Shown here one piece after another: positions 31,515-32,200 of a stretch of 32,200 bases of DNA. Position 1 is the first letter of the stretch. The number at the start of each line of letters is the position of its first letter. The notes under the pieces were generated by a model. That model worked only from the letters and a program-made list of their open reading frames with translations, did no database searches and was not told where the DNA came from. Origin of the DNA: an uncultured Prevotellaceae bacterium (lineage in GTDB: Bacteria > Bacteroidota > Bacteroidia > Bacteroidales > Bacteroidaceae); contig OMSJ01000015.1 in the NCBI GenBank assembly GCA_900313705.1, positions 1 to 32,200 on the forward strand. Reading direction: 5' to 3'. Made by a program: the position numbers and the translations under genes.

Positions 31515-32013
31515 AACTTTTAATTTCTGATTGGTTTATAATAATGTTAATTAAAAAAGGGATTGTCGTTTGGCGTTTCTCAGGACACAATAAAAATAGG
31601 TGCAAGTCTTCCTGATTTGCTGTCCTGAAGGTATCGCCAAACACCTGAATATACACAAATGGAATAACTCGCACCTACGCCGGTGCAAGTATTCACATCT
31701 TACATTGGTATATTCGTGTCGGATTAATTTTGGCGAATTTCTCAGGACACTGACCGCAAGAGTAAACACTCTATCTTCTTATGTCTTTATGTCTTCTATG
31801 TCATTGTTGTCTGTTCTGTAATCTTTATTATTGAAGTTTTGGAAGCTTTGCTTCCTTTTGGGGGCAAGGAGCAAGAGGATAGCATTAACGCCTGTCTCCC
31901 CAGAGTCCCTTTTTTCCTATTTACCCTTCTTATGTTTCCTCTTGCCCCTTGCTGTTGGCTATTGTCGAGTTTTGTTTCCTCGCTGAGGATGCGCTTTAGG
32001 GGTTCCTCTCTTG
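31515..32013. other. Repeat-rich intergenic region upstream of the beta-helix operon
   Basis: About 500 bp without a credible gene. Three similar blocks, TTTGGCG...TCAGGACAC, lie at 31569-31588, inverted at 31622-31641 and direct at 31729-31750. A nested stem joins GAATATAC (31647) with GGTATATTC (31707-31715) and ACTCGCACC with GGTGCAAGT around a TACGCC loop. A GGAAGC-TTT-GCTTCC hairpin is at 31841-31855 and GGGGCAA/GGAGCAA heptamers at 31861-31878 face inverted copies at 31938-31953. No TAnnTTTG box was found for the operon. Confidence 0.6.
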
Positions 32014-32199
32014 TTATGTTGCGAAGCTTCCATTATGGAGCTCGTCGATAGGGAAGTACAGGTCGCGGTTTTTGCCCCAGGCAATGTTGCCCATGTCGTC
32101 AATATAAAACTTCTTGAACTTCTTCTCGTCAAGGTAGCGATTGTACTGAGGATGAGGGTTTGCCGCAATCCATGAACCGAAGTTGATGGTTACTACTGC
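32014..32199 (-). CDS. Unrecognised protein, C-terminal 61 residues
   Basis: The reverse strand is open from the window edge to TAA at 32016-32014. Sequence pieces AVVTINFGSWIAANPHPQYN, RYLDEKKFKKFYIDDMGNIA and WGKNRDLYFPIDELHNG read like a real protein end, with codon use like the neighbours. The pattern with WGxxRDLxFPIDEL recalls short DUF2442-like proteins, but this is uncertain. The N-terminal part is outside the window. Confidence 0.6.
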   Translation of the reverse strand, partial: AVVTINFGSWIAANPHPQYNRYLDEKKFKKFYIDDMGNIAWGKNRDLYFPIDELHNGSFAT

Positions 32200-32200
32200 T

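Noticed and set aside
31551-31769. 72-residue reverse ORF in the repeat region
   Set aside because: It only reads through the repeated TTTGGCG...TCAGGACAC blocks and shows no protein-like pattern.

Overview
The window reads as the chromosome of a member of Bacteroidales, most likely Prevotella-like. The grounds are Bacteroidetes-type promoters (TAnnTTTG at -7) ahead of several genes, family-restricted genes such as DUF3822, secreted proteins ending in an 'IYDLSGRR' tail, and the general look of the housekeeping genes. This is a judgement from sequence character, not from a database match. Every gene was read by eye; no search was run.

Layout. (1) 1-8171 is housekeeping: the 3' end of miaA, a class A penicillin-binding protein, queA (reverse), tRNA-Val(UAC) with a terminator, a MerR-like regulator (reverse) and alaS. 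(2) 8436-18249 is a reverse-strand block of seven genes whose products are all exported or membrane proteins: an outer-membrane barrel protein, a TPR plus caspase (C14) protein, a DUF4384 protein, two members of one small secreted family (in separate positions), a transglutaminase-like protein, and a CHASE2 membrane protein with no output domain. A coiled-coil lipoprotein (18444-19322) is transcribed divergently from it. This is the best candidate for an undescribed functional system: an envelope-located caspase/transglutaminase module with a CHASE2 sensor. (3) 19448-22677 is a dTDP-L-rhamnose operon (rfbD, rfbC, rfbB in transcription order) interrupted by a small DUF559 endonuclease-fold gene. 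(4) 22938-26773 holds a RecD-like helicase (reverse), a pseudopilin-like membrane protein, DUF3822 and rsmD. (5) 26908-31514 is a two-gene reverse operon for a beta-helix protein and a 1170-residue repeat protein, both secreted. The window ends in the 3' part of an unrecognised reverse-strand gene.

The second strong theme is repeats that invade genes. The DUF559 gene sits between inverted ends (AAAGACCCTCTC ... GAGAGGGTCTTT), each followed inward by a CCCCCTTAAAGGGGG palindrome. Short gene-less elements with the same ends and palindromes lie in frame inside alaS and rfbD, and half of one lies in queA. I infer a DUF559-associated mobile palindromic element with MITE-like derivatives that are translated as part of the host proteins. 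Separately, heptanucleotide repeats (GGTCAAT, GGGGCAA, TTGAATT and TTAGTGG types) lie inside queA, the helicase gene and the DUF3822 gene and in intergenic inverted repeats. Three intergenic palindromic tandem arrays have different sequences but all share a period of exactly 22 bp.
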